Shown: one piece after another, positions 17,238-26,597 of the stretch
Position numbering within the stretch: position 1 is the stretch's first letter
Layout: each line of letters begins with the position of its first letter
Source of the DNA: Arthrobacter sp. UNC362MFTsu5.1
GTDB taxonomy: Bacteria; Actinomycetota; Actinomycetes; Actinomycetales; Micrococcaceae
Direction: 5' to 3'
DNA length: 47,594 bases
NCBI RefSeq assembly: GCF_000685965.1
Contig: NZ_JMLE01000032.1
Location: 1-47,594 of the forward strand
Translations under genes and position numbers: made by a program
The notes under the pieces: model-generated
Seen by the model: the letters and a program-made list of their open reading frames with translations, nothing else
What the model was told of the DNA's origin: nothing
The model's database searches: none

Positions 17238-18365
17238 GTGGACGCTGACGACGTCGTCAGGCTGCGGCTCAGCCAGCAGCAGCTCCGCCGTCCCGGCGCG
17301 GTTTCCGCCGAGGCTGCGCTGAAGAACCTCCTCGCCGTCCAGGCGCAGGAGTTCCCCTACGCCCGCTGGTCGCTGGCGCAGCGCACGGCAGGAGCCTCTG
17401 CTGCCGACGTCGAACAGGCGGTGGCCGACGGCCGGATCCTCCGGACCCATATCCTCCGGCCCACCTGGCATTTTGTGCACCGGGACGACCTTCGCTGGCT
17501 GCTGATGCTCTCGGCGCCCCGGCTGCACCAGGGTAACGGGGGCATGTATCGCCAGACCGGCATCGACGCCGAAGCCGCATCCCGAAGCGCCCGGATCCTG
17601 GCCGCAGCCGTTGCCGGCGGCGCCCACAAAACCCGTGAGCAGCTCGCCCTCGAACTGCAGCGCCACGGATTCCCGGCCAAAGGCCTGGGGCTCGCCTACC
17701 TGATCATGCACGCCGAGATCAGTGGTGTCCTGACCAGCGGCATACCCGTGCGCAGCACCGGCGGCGCGCTCAAGCAGACCTACGCGCTCTTCGACGAACG
17801 TGTTCCGGCAACAGCCGGCGGCCACGATGACCGCTCCGAGGCGCTGGCCGAACTTGTCCGCCGGTATTTCCTCAGCCGCGGTCCGGCCACGGTCAAGGAC
17901 TGTGCCGACTGGTCCGGGCTCACAGTGACTGATGTCCGGCTGGGGCTGGGCCTGGTGCTGGAGGCCGATCCCGGCGTCCTCACCACTTCGGCACTGGACG
18001 GGCTGGAGTTCTATTTCAGTTCCGCCGCGCCCGGGGCTGCTGCGATACCCGCGGCTGGTGCGGAGACCGGCGACGAGCCCAGGATCGACCTGATCCAGTG
18101 CTACGACGAATACGTCATGGGCTACTCGCGGTCACGGTATTTCCTGGGCGGCACCGCCCCTGCCCTGCCTGAGCGCGACACGCCCATGCATGTGGTGCTG
18201 GGCGACGGCCGAATGATCGGTTCGTGGCGCCATGACCTGGCCGGCGGACGCTGTGAGCTGGATATCCGCACCCGCTCCGATCCCGGCCGGGCCGGCAATC
18301 GTGCGATCGATGAAGCTGTTGCCGCCTACGGACGGTTCCTGGGCATGCCCGCCGTACGGAAATGA
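17238..18365 (+). CDS. Winged-helix DNA-binding domain protein (HTH_42 / AlkZ-YcaQ-like)
   Basis: A 375-residue protein of the family with a winged-helix DNA-binding domain (PF06224 type), which includes DNA glycosylases such as AlkZ and YcaQ that unhook crosslinks. Family-like stretches are LLAVQAQEFPYARWSLAQR at the N-terminus, LRTHILRPTWHFV, and a later DEYVMGYSRSR. The start is GTG, six bases after the SGNH stop. Whether this member has glycosylase activity is not shown by sequence; many actinobacteria carry several paralogues of unknown role. Confidence 0.82.
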   Translation: MDADDVVRLRLSQQQLRRPGAVSAEAALKNLLAVQAQEFPYARWSLAQRTAGASAADVEQAVADGRILRTHILRPTWHFVHRDDLRWLLMLSAPRLHQGNGGMYRQTGIDAEAASRSARILAAAVAGGAHKTREQLALELQRHGFPAKGLGLAYLIMHAEISGVLTSGIPVRSTGGALKQTYALFDERVPATAGGHDDRSEALAELVRRYFLSRGPATVKDCADWSGLTVTDVRLGLGLVLEADPGVLTTSALDGLEFYFSSAAPGAAAIPAAGAETGDEPRIDLIQCYDEYVMGYSRSRYFLGGTAPALPERDTPMHVVLGDGRMIGSWRHDLAGGRCELDIRTRSDPGRAGNRAIDEAVAAYGRFLGMPAVRK

Positions 18366-18486
18366 TCAGACGGATCCGACAGGACGGAAATTGATCAGAC
18401 GGCCATGAACGGACGGCAATGCTCGGACAGGGCAGGTTGGCTGCCGGGGGTTAAACTGAAGGGACACTTCTGAGAGGCCCTCCACT

Positions 18487-19047
18487 GTGAGCAACGTGTT
18501 CTTCTGGATCATCATCCTGTCGTTCCTGATTCCCTTCGCCATGCGTATGTACCGGAAGTCCGTCCGGGGCAGGAACCGGAACCAGGATTACGGACAGTAC
18601 CCGGGCCAGTTCCCGAACCAGTTTCCTGGCCAGCAGCCGGGCCGGCCCAACAACCAGCCGCGTGACGGCTACACCCAGCAGGACTACTTCGGCGGCGGCT
18701 TCCGGCAGCTCGGCGGCGGCGGTCAGCAGCCCCCGCTCGACCAGCCCTACCAGAACCCCGGATATCCGGCTCAGGATTTCCAGAACCCCGGCTACCAGAA
18801 CCCCGGCGGCCAGAACAATGGCTACCCTGCCCCCGGCGGCCCCGGACAGGTGCCCTACGAGGACAGCCCCGAGTATCCGGCCAACCAGTCACGCCAGCAG
18901 CCGTCCGCCCCGGTTACTCCCCCGCCGCCGTCGGCCCCTCAGGGTTTCCGCGCGCGGAAACTGGCAGAGCTTGACCAGCAGTACAGCAACGGCGAAATCG
19001 CCATGGAGGAATACATGACCCGGCGTGACGAGATCATGAAGGGTTAG
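18487..19047 (+). CDS. Membrane-anchored SHOCT-domain protein
   Basis: A 186-residue protein with a single N-terminal membrane segment (residues 4-20), then a basic stretch (RKSVRGRNRNQ). A long low-complexity middle rich in Pro, Gln, Asn, Gly and Tyr has repeated YQNPG-like units (about residues 35-150). The C-terminal 30 residues match the SHOCT motif (LDQQYSNGEIAMEEYMTRRD). The start is GTG, with GAGAGG upstream and TAAACT at 18452-18457 as a weak -10 candidate. SHOCT domains are thought to help oligomerisation; the role here is unknown. Confidence 0.8.
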   Translation: MSNVFFWIIILSFLIPFAMRMYRKSVRGRNRNQDYGQYPGQFPNQFPGQQPGRPNNQPRDGYTQQDYFGGGFRQLGGGGQQPPLDQPYQNPGYPAQDFQNPGYQNPGGQNNGYPAPGGPGQVPYEDSPEYPANQSRQQPSAPVTPPPPSAPQGFRARKLAELDQQYSNGEIAMEEYMTRRDEIMKG

Positions 19048-19102
19048 CCGCCCTCTCCCGTTACCCCCGGCGCTGACGTTTCACTTCGGGCCGCCGGTTC
19101 CC

Positions 19103-19507
19103 TTAAGCAGCCTGTCCTCTGGCGCCCGCAAGGGTCCCAATATCTGCGGCAAGTTCTTCGTCGACGGCGCACCGGTCCGCCGCGGACAAACAGGCAGTCT
19201 CCTTCACCAGCAGCGTGGCGCGCCACTCATTGATCTGGCCGGTGCGCAGGGCCGTGAGGGTGTGGGGCATCTCCGTGACCAGGGCCTTCGCCAGTCCAAG
19301 CAGCCGGCCGCCGCGGGCCGGAGATTCACGGCGGGCCAAAGCGATCTGAGCCGCGACGCCTTTGCCCAGTTCATCAGCAGGCAGCCCGGACTCAGCCTGC
19401 GCACGGCGCTGCTGGACATCGAACGCCACCGAGGAGCGGGCCTGCATCGAGGCCAGGCTGAAACTCTGCCAGTGACCTCCGACAAAAAACGGCGGGCGCA
19501 TCGGCAC
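19103..19507 (-). pseudogene. Remnant of a DUF222/HNH endonuclease-type protein
   Basis: A 134-codon open stretch whose interior clearly resembles the DUF222 domain that precedes an HNH nuclease motif in many actinobacterial proteins: VAAQIALARRESPARGGRLL, then LAKALVTEMPHTL and KETACLSAADR. Family proteins are usually about 400-550 residues. Here both the N-terminus (before about 19462) and everything after GARGQAA, including any HNH motif, are missing. A short stretch in another frame around 19050-19095 may preserve more of the domain. Best read as a decayed copy. Confidence 0.75.
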
Positions 19508-19525
19508 CAGCCGTGCGCACTGGTT

Positions 19526-20423
19526 CTAGAGGATGCTGGCGAGCTCGTCGGGGACGAACAAGTGGACGTCTTCACCGTCGTGGCCGGAAATCGGCTGCAC
19601 ACTGGAGCCATCCCACCAGTACAGCAGCGGGCTGAGCGCGGAGGGGTGCTGGGCCTGCATCAGCCCGGTGACCCGGAGCATGGCCGAGATGTCGTTGATG
19701 GTGGTGGCCTCGGTGACCAGATGCAGGCACAGGATATTAGTCGCCGGGATGCTGAGCAGTGCGCCGAGTGGTCCGGGCTTGTATCCGAGCAACTCCACGA
19801 ATTTGCCCGGGTAGGCCAGCCATGAGGCCTGGTAGACCGATTCGGTCTCGAAAACCAGAAACGATCCGTCGTCAAAACGCATCTCTTCCGCGTGCCCTGG
19901 ACCGTCTGCGATCAGGTTCCTCAACGCAGCGTCCCACACGATGCCGGCCCCGCCGGCGGCCTCCACCTTGGTTGATGCCACGTAGGTGACGGACTCCGGG
20001 GGAGTCCAGTGCCACGAGCAGCGGGACCATCGCAACGTCGCGGGCGTAGGCGTACAGGGAAGGATCACTCTGTTGTGAGTGTGCAAGCACTCCCGGGGAT
20101 ATGAACTTCGGGTACACCCGGCAGAGGATTTCCTCGGGCGCTATGTCCGAACGTCCCGCCGCGTCCCCGATGACTGCGCCGAAGTGCTGCTCGACCATGC
20201 CCGGCCACTCGCGTTCAGGCAGCTGCGCGGCCTTTCGTCCAACAGCAAACAGCCCGTACTGGTGGTTGTGCGATGCGGCCAGATGGTCCCCGGCCGCTTC
20301 GGCGGAAACGCCGAGGCGGCCGAGGGCGGCGACGGACAGGTCACGCAGTCTGTCAGCCTGCATGATGCTCAGTTCAGGCAGGTACGGATCGGCGCTGCGG
20401 GACTTGCGGGAGAACAGGCTCAT
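19526..20423 (-). pseudogene. Unrecognised protein gene split by a one-base frameshift
   Basis: Two overlapping frames join into one sensible protein. The upstream frame (from ATG 20423, MSLFSRKSRSADPYL) reads well to VALDSP, and the downstream frame continues with ESVTYVASTKVEAAGG to the stop at 19526. Removing one base from the five-G run at 19998-20002 gives a single 298-residue frame. The run sits in a hairpin (GGACTCC/GGAGTCC, 19991-20007) prone to slippage or base-calling error. I do not recognise the family. It has no signal peptide or membrane segment and a mixed globular composition. Downstream lies the DUF222 remnant. Confidence 0.75.
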
Positions 20424-20472
20424 GGGTGCGTCTCATCTCGAAGAAAGTGACGGTGACCGGACAGTGACTGCG

Positions 20473-21957
20473 CTAGTCCACCTGCGGGAAGCCCAGGTCG
20501 ATCACCGACGTCGACGGATCCGGCCAGCGTGTGGTTACCACTTTTCCGCGGGTGTAGAAGCGGATGCTGTCCGGGCCGTACATGTGCGTGTCGCCGAACA
20601 GCGAGTTCTTCCAGCCGCCGAACGAGAACGTCCCCACCGGTACCGGAATGGGCACGTTGATGCCCACCATACCGGCCTCGACGTCGAACTCGAACTGGCG
20701 CGCCGCGCCGCCGTCGCGCGTGAAGATGGCCACGCCGTTGCCGAACTCGTTGTCGTTCACCAGCTTGACGGCGTCGCTGTAGCTGTCCGCGCGGACCACC
20801 GACAGCACGGGCCCGAAGATTTCGTCGTCGTACACCTTCATACCCGGCTTGACGTGGTCCACGAGGCTGACCCCGATGAAGAAGCCGTCCGAGTCAAAGG
20901 CCTGCTCGCGCCCGTCCACCACAACCGTGGCGCCTTCCTCGGCTGCCCCGGCCACGTAGGACGCGACCCTGTCCCGGTGTTCCTTCGTGATGAGTGGACC
21001 CATCTGCGAGGCCGGGTCTGTGCCCGGACCGATCCTGAGGTCCGCCATGCGCGTGGAAATGGCCTTCACCAGGTCGTCGGCAATGCTGCCCACCGCCACC
21101 AGCACGGACACCGCCATGCACCGTTCCCCCGCCGAGCCGTAGGCCGCTGACACGGCGGCGTCGGCTGCCATGTCCAGGTCCGCGTCCGGCAGGACAACCA
21201 TGTGGTTCTTGGCGCCGCCCAGTGCCTGGACGCGCTTGCCGTGGTCCGCCGCACGCTTGTAGATGGACTGTGCGATCGGAGTGGACCCGACAAAGCTGAC
21301 AGCCTTGACGCCGGGGTGTTCCAGCAGGACGTCCACGGCTTCCTTGTCGCCGTGGACGACATTGAGGACGCCGGGTGGCAGTCCCGCCTCCGCGAATACC
21401 TGGGCGATGAAAACAGCCGACGACGGGTCCTTCTCGCTGGGCTTGAGGAGGACGGTGTTGCCGCAGGCGAGCGCACTGCCGATCATCCACAACGGCACCA
21501 TGGCCGGGAAGTTGAACGGGGTGATGCAGGCGACCACGCCGACCGGCTGGCGCACTGAGTGGACGTCCACGCCGCTGGAAACCTGCTCCGAGCGTTCGCC
21601 CTTGAGCATGTGGGAGAGCCCGGTGGCGAATTCGATGTTTTCGAGGCCCCGGGAGATCTCGCCTTCGGCATCGGACAGTACCTTGCCGTGCTCGCTGGTG
21701 AGGATGGCGGCCAGCTCGGATTTCCGCTGTGTGAGGAGTTCCCGGACCCGGAAGAAGATGTTGGTGCGCTTGGCCAGGCTCGTGGCCCGCCAGCCCGGCA
21801 GGGCGGCCTGGGCGGCAGCGATGGCTTCCTCCACGCGTGCGGCCGATGCGAGGGCAACCTCTTTGTCCTGTGCTCCGGTGGCGGGGTTGAAGACGGGGCC
21901 GAAGCGCTCGGCGTCGCTAATCAGGGCGCCGTTGATGAAGTGCGGAATGCGTTCCAT
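20473..21957 (-). CDS. mmsA: Methylmalonate-semialdehyde dehydrogenase (CoA-acylating)
   Basis: NAD- and CoA-dependent aldehyde dehydrogenase that converts methylmalonate semialdehyde to propionyl-CoA in valine (and myo-inositol) breakdown. Length 494 aa. The catalytic cysteine is C280 in GSAGERCMA. The oxyanion Asn is in PFNFPAMVPLW. LGGAKNHMVV replaces the usual ELGGK of other aldehyde dehydrogenases, a mark of the CoA-acylating MmsA group. It lies directly downstream of mmsB (30-base gap, same strand), forming the usual mmsB-mmsA pair. Confidence 0.95.
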   Translation of the reverse strand: MERIPHFINGALISDAERFGPVFNPATGAQDKEVALASAARVEEAIAAAQAALPGWRATSLAKRTNIFFRVRELLTQRKSELAAILTSEHGKVLSDAEGEISRGLENIEFATGLSHMLKGERSEQVSSGVDVHSVRQPVGVVACITPFNFPAMVPLWMIGSALACGNTVLLKPSEKDPSSAVFIAQVFAEAGLPPGVLNVVHGDKEAVDVLLEHPGVKAVSFVGSTPIAQSIYKRAADHGKRVQALGGAKNHMVVLPDADLDMAADAAVSAAYGSAGERCMAVSVLVAVGSIADDLVKAISTRMADLRIGPGTDPASQMGPLITKEHRDRVASYVAGAAEEGATVVVDGREQAFDSDGFFIGVSLVDHVKPGMKVYDDEIFGPVLSVVRADSYSDAVKLVNDNEFGNGVAIFTRDGGAARQFEFDVEAGMVGINVPIPVPVGTFSFGGWKNSLFGDTHMYGPDSIRFYTRGKVVTTRWPDPSTSVIDLGFPQVD

Positions 21958-21987
21958 GGAAAGTCCTATTCGTGAAGCAGGCTGCGG

Positions 21988-22890
21988 TTAGTTGGAGGAC
22001 TCGAACGAGCCGTCGACGAGTTTGATGATCATGGAGCAGTCCTTGCCGGACTGCCCGGAGTCGATGAGTCGCTGGAAGAGCGTCTGCACGTGCTCGCCGA
22101 TTTCCAGCGGAGTGCCGGTGTCCCGGGCGGCGCTGATGGCCAGGCCGATGTCCTTGTTCGCCAGTTCGGTGGTGAACGTCGGCGCGAAGTCGTTGTTGGA
22201 GGCAGCAGTGGGAACGACGCCGGCCACCGGGTACCAGGTCCGCAGCGCCCAGCTGTCGCCGGAGGACACCGAGGCAATGTCCCAGAAGACCTGCTTGTCC
22301 AGGCCGAGGCGGTCGGCGAGTACTGCACCCTCGGCGGTGGAGGCGAGGTTGATGAAGAGCATCAGGTTGTTGCAGATCTTCGCAGCCTGCCCCGTGGTGG
22401 CGCCGCCGGTGGGAATGATGTTGGCGGCCATGGGACGGATGTATTCGGTGGCGTCGGCCACGGCGCCCGCCTCGCCGCCGATCATGAAGGTCAGCGTCCC
22501 TGCCTTCGCGCCGCTCATCCCGCCCGAGACCGGGGCGTCCACGAAGCGGAAGCCGGCGGCAGCGGCGGCGTCGTGCAATGCCTGGGCGGAGGCGATATCG
22601 ATGGTGGACGAATCCACCAGCAGGGTCCTGGTGTCGGCATGGGCCAGGACGCCGTCCTCGCCCAGGTAGACGGCACGGGCATGCTCGCCCTTCGGCAGCA
22701 TGGTGAAGACGACGTCGGCGCCGTCCACGGCCGCGGCGATGCTGGCCACGGGCTTCACACCGGCTGCTTCGGCAGCCGCCACCGCCTCGGGATTGAGGTC
22801 GAACCCGCGGACGTCGTGACCGGCCTTAGCCAGGTTTGCCGACATGGACCCACCCATGTTTCCGAGACCGATCCAGGCGATAACTGCCAT
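21988..22890 (-). CDS. mmsB: 3-hydroxyisobutyrate dehydrogenase
   Basis: NAD-dependent oxidation of 3-hydroxyisobutyrate to methylmalonate semialdehyde, the step before MmsA in valine catabolism. Length 300 aa. The Rossmann motif is GLGNMG (residues 8-13). The substrate-binding signature is DAPVSGG (118-124), and the catalytic lysine is K171 in GQAAKICNN. ATG 22890 is preceded by AAAGGAG at good spacing. Longer in-frame readings run into the divergent regulatory region and the LysR gene. Probably controlled by the adjacent LysR. Confidence 0.95.
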   Translation of the reverse strand: MAVIAWIGLGNMGGSMSANLAKAGHDVRGFDLNPEAVAAAEAAGVKPVASIAAAVDGADVVFTMLPKGEHARAVYLGEDGVLAHADTRTLLVDSSTIDIASAQALHDAAAAAGFRFVDAPVSGGMSGAKAGTLTFMIGGEAGAVADATEYIRPMAANIIPTGGATTGQAAKICNNLMLFINLASTAEGAVLADRLGLDKQVFWDIASVSSGDSWALRTWYPVAGVVPTAASNNDFAPTFTTELANKDIGLAISAARDTGTPLEIGEHVQTLFQRLIDSGQSGKDCSMIIKLVDGSFESSN

Positions 22891-22994
22891 GGCGAAAGCT
22901 CCTTTGCTTCGTGTACCAGCCCAATTGCTGGAAGTTCCGTGTCCACCATCACACCCTGTTACAGTGCAATCAAGGGGAAAAAATACAGACGGTA

Positions 22995-23010
22995 TGTGCA
23001 TTGATGCACA
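22995..23010. promoter_or_regulatory. Candidate LysR operator between mmsB and lysR
   Basis: TGTGCAT-TG-ATGCACA is a perfect 7-bp inverted repeat with a 2-base centre, located 48 bases before the LysR start and 104 before the mmsB start. The first T and last A, with interrupted dyad symmetry, fit the general T-N11-A character of LysR sites. Binding is inferred from position. Confidence 0.6.
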
Positions 23011-23058
23011 CACCTCCGAACAGCCGTTCCGCAGATTGATAAGGGTGGAAGTGAAAAA

Positions 23059-23964
23059 GTGGATTTGAACCGGCTGCCGAGTCCGGATGACCTGCTGATC
23101 CTGCTGACGGTGGCCAGGCTGGGCCGGTTCAACGCGGTGGCGGAAACCCTGGGCACAACGCACACCACCATTTCCCGGCGGGTCATGGCGCTGGACAAGC
23201 AGCTGGGCGGACGGACGCTGGAGCGCAGCCCGCACGGCTGGGAACTGACCGAACTGGGCAGCCAGGCCGTTGCCGCCGCCGAGGCGATCGAGGCAACGCT
23301 CGGCTCCCTGACCGGCGCCCTCAGCAACGGCGAAGATTCGTTGTCCGGCCTGGTCAGGATCAGCACCTCCGACGGCTTCGGGGCGGAATTCGTGGCGCCG
23401 GCACTGGTCCGCCTGCAGCAGGACAATCCGCTGCTGAATGTGGAGATACTCAGCGCCACCCGCAAGGTCAGCCAGAACCGTTCCGGCGTGGACCTGGAGG
23501 TGGTGGTGGGCCGGATGGAGGTCACCACCATGCAGCCTGTGTTCCTCACGAACTACTTCCTGCGCCTCTACGCGAGTCCGGGCTACGTCCGGTCCCGCGG
23601 ATTGCCGGCCGCCCTCGACGACATCAGGGCACACGGCTTTGTTTCCTACGTCGAGTCGGCGCTGCAGGTGGCGGAGCTGGGGCACCGGTCTTCGCAGCTG
23701 CCCGCCCCAAAATCCAGCTTCCAGGCCACCAGCGTCTTCGCCCAGGTGGAGGCGGTCCGCTGCGGCGCGGGCATCGGCCTGTTGCCGAACTTCATGGTGG
23801 CGGACAACCCGGACTTTGTTCCGGTGCTGCCTGAGCTGTTCCAGCGGCAGCTTCCCATCTGGGCGGTGGCCCGTCCGGAGTCACTGCGCTCCGCGTCCGT
23901 CCGGGCGGTGGTGGAAGCGCTCAAAGCGGAGGTGTCAGGCCGCCAGGACATCCTGGCAGCCTGA
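23059..23964 (+). CDS. LysR family transcriptional regulator (probable mms regulator)
   Basis: A 301-residue LysR protein. The N-terminal winged helix-turn-helix spans about residues 9-65 (LTVARLGRFNAVAETLGTTH, then ISRRVMALDKQLGGRTLER). An effector-binding periplasmic-binding-protein-like domain follows from about residue 93. The start is GTG 23059. It is divergent from mmsB-mmsA with 168 bases between them, the usual layout for a LysR regulator and its target. Inducer unknown; a valine-pathway intermediate is plausible. It converges with the alcohol dehydrogenase gene at its 3' end. Confidence 0.9.
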   Translation: MDLNRLPSPDDLLILLTVARLGRFNAVAETLGTTHTTISRRVMALDKQLGGRTLERSPHGWELTELGSQAVAAAEAIEATLGSLTGALSNGEDSLSGLVRISTSDGFGAEFVAPALVRLQQDNPLLNVEILSATRKVSQNRSGVDLEVVVGRMEVTTMQPVFLTNYFLRLYASPGYVRSRGLPAALDDIRAHGFVSYVESALQVAELGHRSSQLPAPKSSFQATSVFAQVEAVRCGAGIGLLPNFMVADNPDFVPVLPELFQRQLPIWAVARPESLRSASVRAVVEALKAEVSGRQDILAA

Positions 23965-23984
23965 CAGCGGGCCCTGGCACTTAG

Positions 23985-25103
23985 CTACGCCTGGAACAGC
24001 CGGCGAACCACTTTCCCGGCCGCCAGGGCATCGAGGCCCTCGTTGATTTCCGCGAGCGGCCGCGTGTCCGTGTGGAGCAGTTCCACCGGGAGCCGCCCGG
24101 CGCGCCAGTGGTCAAGATACAGCGGAATGTCGCGCTCCGGCACGGCATCCCCCATGTACGAACCGAGAAGCCGCTTCCCCGCACCGGCGAACTGGAGCGC
24201 TCCCACGGTCAGCTCCGCTGAGGGCTTGGGCAACCCGACCGAGACGACGGCGCCGCCGCGGGTGACGAGGTCCAGGCACGAGCCGATCACCCCCGGGGAG
24301 CCCACCGCCTCAACGGCGACGTCCACGCCGTCGCCGGTCGCCTCAGCGACCAGGCGCGCCGCGTCGTCGGGAGTTCCCACTGCCGTCGCACCGCAGTCCA
24401 GGGCCAGCTGATGCTTGCCCTCGTTGGGGTCGATGGCAATGACTGAGGCAGCACCGGCCAGGGACGCCGCCATCACGGCGGACAGCCCGACGGCGCCGAG
24501 ACCGAAGACGGCCACCGACTGACCGGCGGTGACCGCCGCTGTGTTCAGCACGGCGCCCATACCCGTGAGCACGGCGCAGCCGAACATGGCAGCGACAGTG
24601 TCCGGGACGTCGTCGCCGATCACCACGACGGATTCACGCGCCACCACTGCGTAGTCAGCAAAGGCGGATACCCCGAGGTGGTGGTTGATCCGCTCCCCCG
24701 ACGGCGTCCGCAGCAGAGCCCCCCCATGCAGCAGGTCACCCGAGCCGTTGACCTCGGCGGCACGGTGGCACAGGGCCGGGCGGCCGGAGCGGCACGCGCG
24801 GCAGTCGCCGCAGCTGGGGACAAAGACGAGCACCACATGGTCCCCCGCCGAGACGCCCTCCACTCCCTCGCCGACTGTCACGACACGGCCCACGGCCTCA
24901 TGCCCCAGCGCCATGGGCAGCGGCCGTACCCGGGATCCGTCCACCACCGACAGATCCGAATGGCACAGGCTGGAGTAGGTGATGGCCACCCCGAGTTCGC
25001 CAGCGCGGGGTTCGGGCCGCTCAAGTTCCTCCACCACGAGCGGGCGGACTTCCGTATAGCTGGTGCCCGCAGGGACAGCGGCGTAAAGGACTGCTGCTCG
25101 CAT
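23985..25103 (-). CDS. Zinc-dependent alcohol dehydrogenase (class III-like)
   Basis: A 372-residue medium-chain dehydrogenase. Catalytic zinc ligands are C47 and H68/E69 (GHEAVG). The structural zinc is held by C98, C101, C104 and C112. The NAD-binding Rossmann motif is VFGLGAVGLSAV. The overall form resembles class III (formaldehyde/S-mycothiol or aryl/allyl alcohol) dehydrogenases rather than sorbitol-type. It starts 5 bases after the stop of the MHS transporter gene, so the two are probably co-transcribed, suggesting uptake and oxidation of one compound. Substrate unknown. Confidence 0.9.
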   Translation of the reverse strand: MRAAVLYAAVPAGTSYTEVRPLVVEELERPEPRAGELGVAITYSSLCHSDLSVVDGSRVRPLPMALGHEAVGRVVTVGEGVEGVSAGDHVVLVFVPSCGDCRACRSGRPALCHRAAEVNGSGDLLHGGALLRTPSGERINHHLGVSAFADYAVVARESVVVIGDDVPDTVAAMFGCAVLTGMGAVLNTAAVTAGQSVAVFGLGAVGLSAVMAASLAGAASVIAIDPNEGKHQLALDCGATAVGTPDDAARLVAEATGDGVDVAVEAVGSPGVIGSCLDLVTRGGAVVSVGLPKPSAELTVGALQFAGAGKRLLGSYMGDAVPERDIPLYLDHWRAGRLPVELLHTDTRPLAEINEGLDALAAGKVVRRLFQA

Positions 25104-25108
25104 CGAAA

Positions 25109-26503
25109 CTACTTCCTGGCGGAGACTTTGGACGCGGCCAGCAGGTCCGCCGTGCCCTGCGCGTCGGCAGCGTCGACATCATGCAGTGAAATTCCCCGGG
25201 TTTCCTTGAGGAAGTACACCGCCACCAGCGTCACCAGGCAGGCGCCCAGCAGGTAGAACGCCACCGGGACTGAGGACTTGAAGTTGCTCAGCAGCGCCGT
25301 GGCGATGATCGGGGCCAGGGAGCCGGCAACGATCGAGGTGACCTGGTACCCGAGTGACACGCCGGAGTAGCGCATCCGGGTGGGGAACATTTCAGCCATG
25401 ATCGCCGGCTGGCCGGCGTACATCAGTGCGTGGAACAGGAGTCCGATGGTGATGGCGGCGAGGATGACGAGGTCATTCTTGGTGTCCATCATCGGGAAGG
25501 CGAAGAAGCCCCAGGTGCCGCCGAGGATGGCGCCGGCCATGTAGACGGGCTTGCGGCCGAAGGCATCCGAGAGCTTGCCGACCATCGGCACGGTGCAGAA
25601 GTGGATGAAGTGCGCCACCAGCAGGAGCAGGAGGATCCTGGACGTGTCGGTCTGGACCACAACCTTCAGGTAGGTGATGGAGAACGTGACCACGAGGTAG
25701 TACAGGATGTTTTCCGCAAACCGCAGGCCCATGGCGGTGAAGACACCGCGCGGGTACCGGCGGAACACCTCTGCCACGCCGTAGCCCTTGTTCTCAACGA
25801 CGACTTCCTTGCGTGCCTCGAGGAAGATGGGGGCATCCTGGACCTTGGTCCGGATGTAGTAGCCCACGATCACGATCACTGCGGACAGCCAGAAGGCGAC
25901 GCGCCAGCCCCAGCCGAGGAAGTCGGCCGAGGACAGCGTGGAGGACAGCGTGAACAGCACGCCGGTGGCGAGCAGGTTGCCCATGGGAACGGCGGACTGC
26001 GGCCAGCTGGACCAGAATCCACGGGACTTGCTGGGGCTGTGTTCAGCCACGAGCAGCACGGCGCCGCCCCATTCCCCGCCGACGGCGAAGCCCTGAACAA
26101 ACCGCAGGAACACCAGCAGGGCGGGAGCCCAGTAGCCGATCTGCGCGAAAGTGGGGAGGCAGCCCATCGCAAAGGTGGAGACGCCCACCAGGATGATGCT
26201 CAGCTGGAGCAGCTGCTTGCGGCCGAACTTGTCACCGAAGTGGCCAAAAACGATGCCGCCGATGGGACGGGCAACGAAGCCCACCGCGTACGTGACGAAG
26301 GCGGCAATGATCCCGTCCAGCTCCGTGCCGGAATTGGGGAAGAACATCTTGCCGAAAACCAATGTTGCCGCCGAGGCGTAGAGGAAGAACTCATACCACT
26401 CAACAACAGTGCCGGCCATCGAGGCCGTCACCACCTTCTTCAGGCCGGAGGCCTTGACGTCAGTCTCATCTACGCGCCTTGCGGCGGAGTCTTGCGTGCT
26501 CAT
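25109..26503 (-). CDS. MFS transporter, metabolite:H+ symporter (MHS) family
   Basis: A 464-residue major facilitator protein with about 12 membrane helices. MHS hallmarks are VVEWYEFFLYASAATLVFG near the N-terminus, RPIGGIVFGHFGDKFGRK in loop 2-3 and GFAVGGEWGGAVLLV. Relatives carry shikimate, proline/betaine, citrate or aromatic acids by proton symport. It is the first gene of a likely two-gene unit with the alcohol dehydrogenase. A promoter candidate lies at 26598-26626 with an inverted repeat beside it. Confidence 0.92.
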   Translation of the reverse strand: MSTQDSAARRVDETDVKASGLKKVVTASMAGTVVEWYEFFLYASAATLVFGKMFFPNSGTELDGIIAAFVTYAVGFVARPIGGIVFGHFGDKFGRKQLLQLSIILVGVSTFAMGCLPTFAQIGYWAPALLVFLRFVQGFAVGGEWGGAVLLVAEHSPSKSRGFWSSWPQSAVPMGNLLATGVLFTLSSTLSSADFLGWGWRVAFWLSAVIVIVGYYIRTKVQDAPIFLEARKEVVVENKGYGVAEVFRRYPRGVFTAMGLRFAENILYYLVVTFSITYLKVVVQTDTSRILLLLLVAHFIHFCTVPMVGKLSDAFGRKPVYMAGAILGGTWGFFAFPMMDTKNDLVILAAITIGLLFHALMYAGQPAIMAEMFPTRMRYSGVSLGYQVTSIVAGSLAPIIATALLSNFKSSVPVAFYLLGACLVTLVAVYFLKETRGISLHDVDAADAQGTADLLAASKVSARK

Positions 26504-26597
26504 TTGTGAACTCCTTCGGCGTCTCCGTCGACGCCATGTGGACCATTCCGTAGCGGCCGCGTGTGATGTGCACCACCAACGCGCGCCGGTCCCCTAG

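Noticed and set aside
18366..18486. Short repeats of a TGATCAGACGG-like sequence
   Set aside because: Two short copies only, in a 121-base gap; too little to call an element.
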